This document shows positions 6,288 through 6,730 of a stretch of DNA of 6,730 nt, in pieces (positions within the stretch are counted from its first letter, which is position 1; each line of letters starts with the position of its first letter). This stretch comes from Fusobacteriaceae bacterium (GTDB lineage: Bacteria; Fusobacteriota; Fusobacteriia; Fusobacteriales; Fusobacteriaceae). The notes below the pieces were generated by a model. That model was not told the origin of the DNA and made no database searches. It saw only the letters and a program-made list of their open reading frames with translations. The stretch lies in the NCBI GenBank assembly GCA_016938425.1, contig JAFGUR010000144.1, positions 1-6,730 of the forward strand, read 5' to 3'. The position numbers and the translations under genes were made by a program.

Positions 6288-6730
6288 TATCATTAAAAAT
6301 TTCTTTTAAAATTTGAGGATTTTCAATTAAATCCTCTTTTTTTGATTTTGATAGTTTCTTAATGTATGCTTCAACTTTACTTGCTTTACTTCTACTACTA
6401 ATTCTCCAAACCTTTTCAATTTTTTTTGGAATATGGTATTTGGTGTATTTAGCACCAGTTCCATTTATATGTTTTTCGTATCTTTTTATATAATCTCTAG
6501 CTATTCCTGTATACAAAGTATTGTCAAAACACCTTAGAATATAAATAAAATAATTTATATTAAGACTTTCGATTTTTTTTCTTATAACAGGAATATATTC
6601 TAATAAATCAGTATCTAAAATTTTATTTTCAAAGGAATTACAGTTTTTAATACCAATAAAATTTATAGTATCTATAGAAAAGAAAATAAAATTGTTGTAA
6701 AAAATATCTGAAACTTCACTTAATTCAATA
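6274..6730 (-). CDS. GIY-YIG nuclease-family protein with N-terminal extension (5' end outside window)
   Basis: Read on the minus strand the frame is open from the right edge to the TAA at 6276-6274, giving 151 residues with no ATG or GTG. The one TTG (6516-6514) would cut off half of the GIY motif, so it is not a likely start. The last 95 residues or so are a small GIY-YIG domain of the YhbQ/YazA (UPF0213) type: YFIYILRCFDNTLYTGI (6552-6502), then RYEKH with the conserved Arg, GAKYTKY, and a helix KVEAYIKKLSKSKKEDLI whose Glu fits the metal-binding position. Members resemble DNA endonucleases, but the role of this subfamily is poorly known. About 55 residues before the domain are visible and I do not recognise them, so this may be a fusion. 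The 3' end overlaps cheA by 14 bases, tail to tail. Family call is confident; full extent and function are not. Confidence 0.82.
   Translation of the reverse strand, partial: IELSEVSDIFYNNFIFFSIDTINFIGIKNCNSFENKILDTDLLEYIPVIRKKIESLNINYFIYILRCFDNTLYTGIARDYIKRYEKHINGTGAKYTKYHIPKKIEKVWRISSRSKASKVEAYIKKLSKSKKEDLIENPQILKEIFNDIILI
6315..6343 (+). terminator. intrinsic terminator of the cheD-cheB-cheA operon
   Basis: A perfect 8-bp stem GAGGATTT (6315-6322) / AAATCCTC (6329-6336) with loop TCAATT is followed by seven T (6337-6343), starting 28 bases after the cheA stop. It lies within the coding sequence of the opposite-strand GIY-YIG gene, where the same bases encode KKEDLIENP. On the minus strand the hairpin is not followed by a T-run, so it should stop only plus-strand transcripts. 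Confidence 0.85.

Noticed and set aside
6274..6516. GIY-YIG gene as an 80-residue protein starting at TTG 6516
   Set aside because: That start removes the YFIYILRC half of the GIY-YIG motif, which is encoded in frame just upstream. The frame has no stop up to the right edge.

Overview
The window is strongly AT-rich bacterial DNA. Its proteins are rich in Lys, Ile, Asn and Glu, arginine is mostly AGA, and the Shine-Dalgarno sites are purine-rich and well placed. A low-GC lineage such as Fusobacteriota, Spirochaetota or a Bacillota-like group would fit, but no marker gene here fixes the phylum. The genes are chromosomal-style motility and signalling genes. I see no insertion sequence, CRISPR array, tRNA, rRNA or replication origin.

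Layout, left to right. (1) Positions 1-888 (+) are the 3' part of a DNA methyltransferase / type IIG restriction-modification enzyme with a TaqI/Eco57I-like C-terminal specificity region. Its frame is open to the left edge, so the gene begins outside the window. A weak hairpin with a T-run lies at its stop codon. (2) A clear sigma-70-type promoter (943-971) drives pilT (1006-2127), a type IV pilus retraction ATPase, which is closed by a strong intrinsic terminator (2134-2166). (3) A tight operon follows: cheD (2251-2703), cheB (2708-3748) and cheA (3759-6287), with gaps of 4 and 10 bases. (4) On the opposite strand a GIY-YIG nuclease-family gene (6274 to the right edge) converges on cheA and overlaps it by 14 bases. 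The che operon's terminator hairpin (6315-6343) lies inside the coding sequence of this gene.

How the genes fit together: CheA is the chemotaxis histidine kinase. CheB, phosphorylated by CheA, removes methyl groups from receptors. CheD deamidates receptor glutamines. PilT pulls in type IV pili, so a pilus-linked (twitching) chemosensory pathway is plausible. This is inference from adjacency: pilT has its own promoter and terminator, and no cheW, cheY, cheR, cheC or receptor gene is in the window.

The most interesting point is in CheA. Between its P2-like and P3 regions it carries two tandem 24-residue motifs (residues 400-423 and 430-453). They match the pattern of the MshEN/GspE-N domain, which in type IV pilus and type II secretion ATPases can bind cyclic di-GMP. 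CheA also has Ala in place of the usual Asp of the ATP-binding N-box, and an unassigned helical region of about 130 residues. The GIY-YIG protein has at least 55 residues of unrecognised sequence in front of its nuclease domain.
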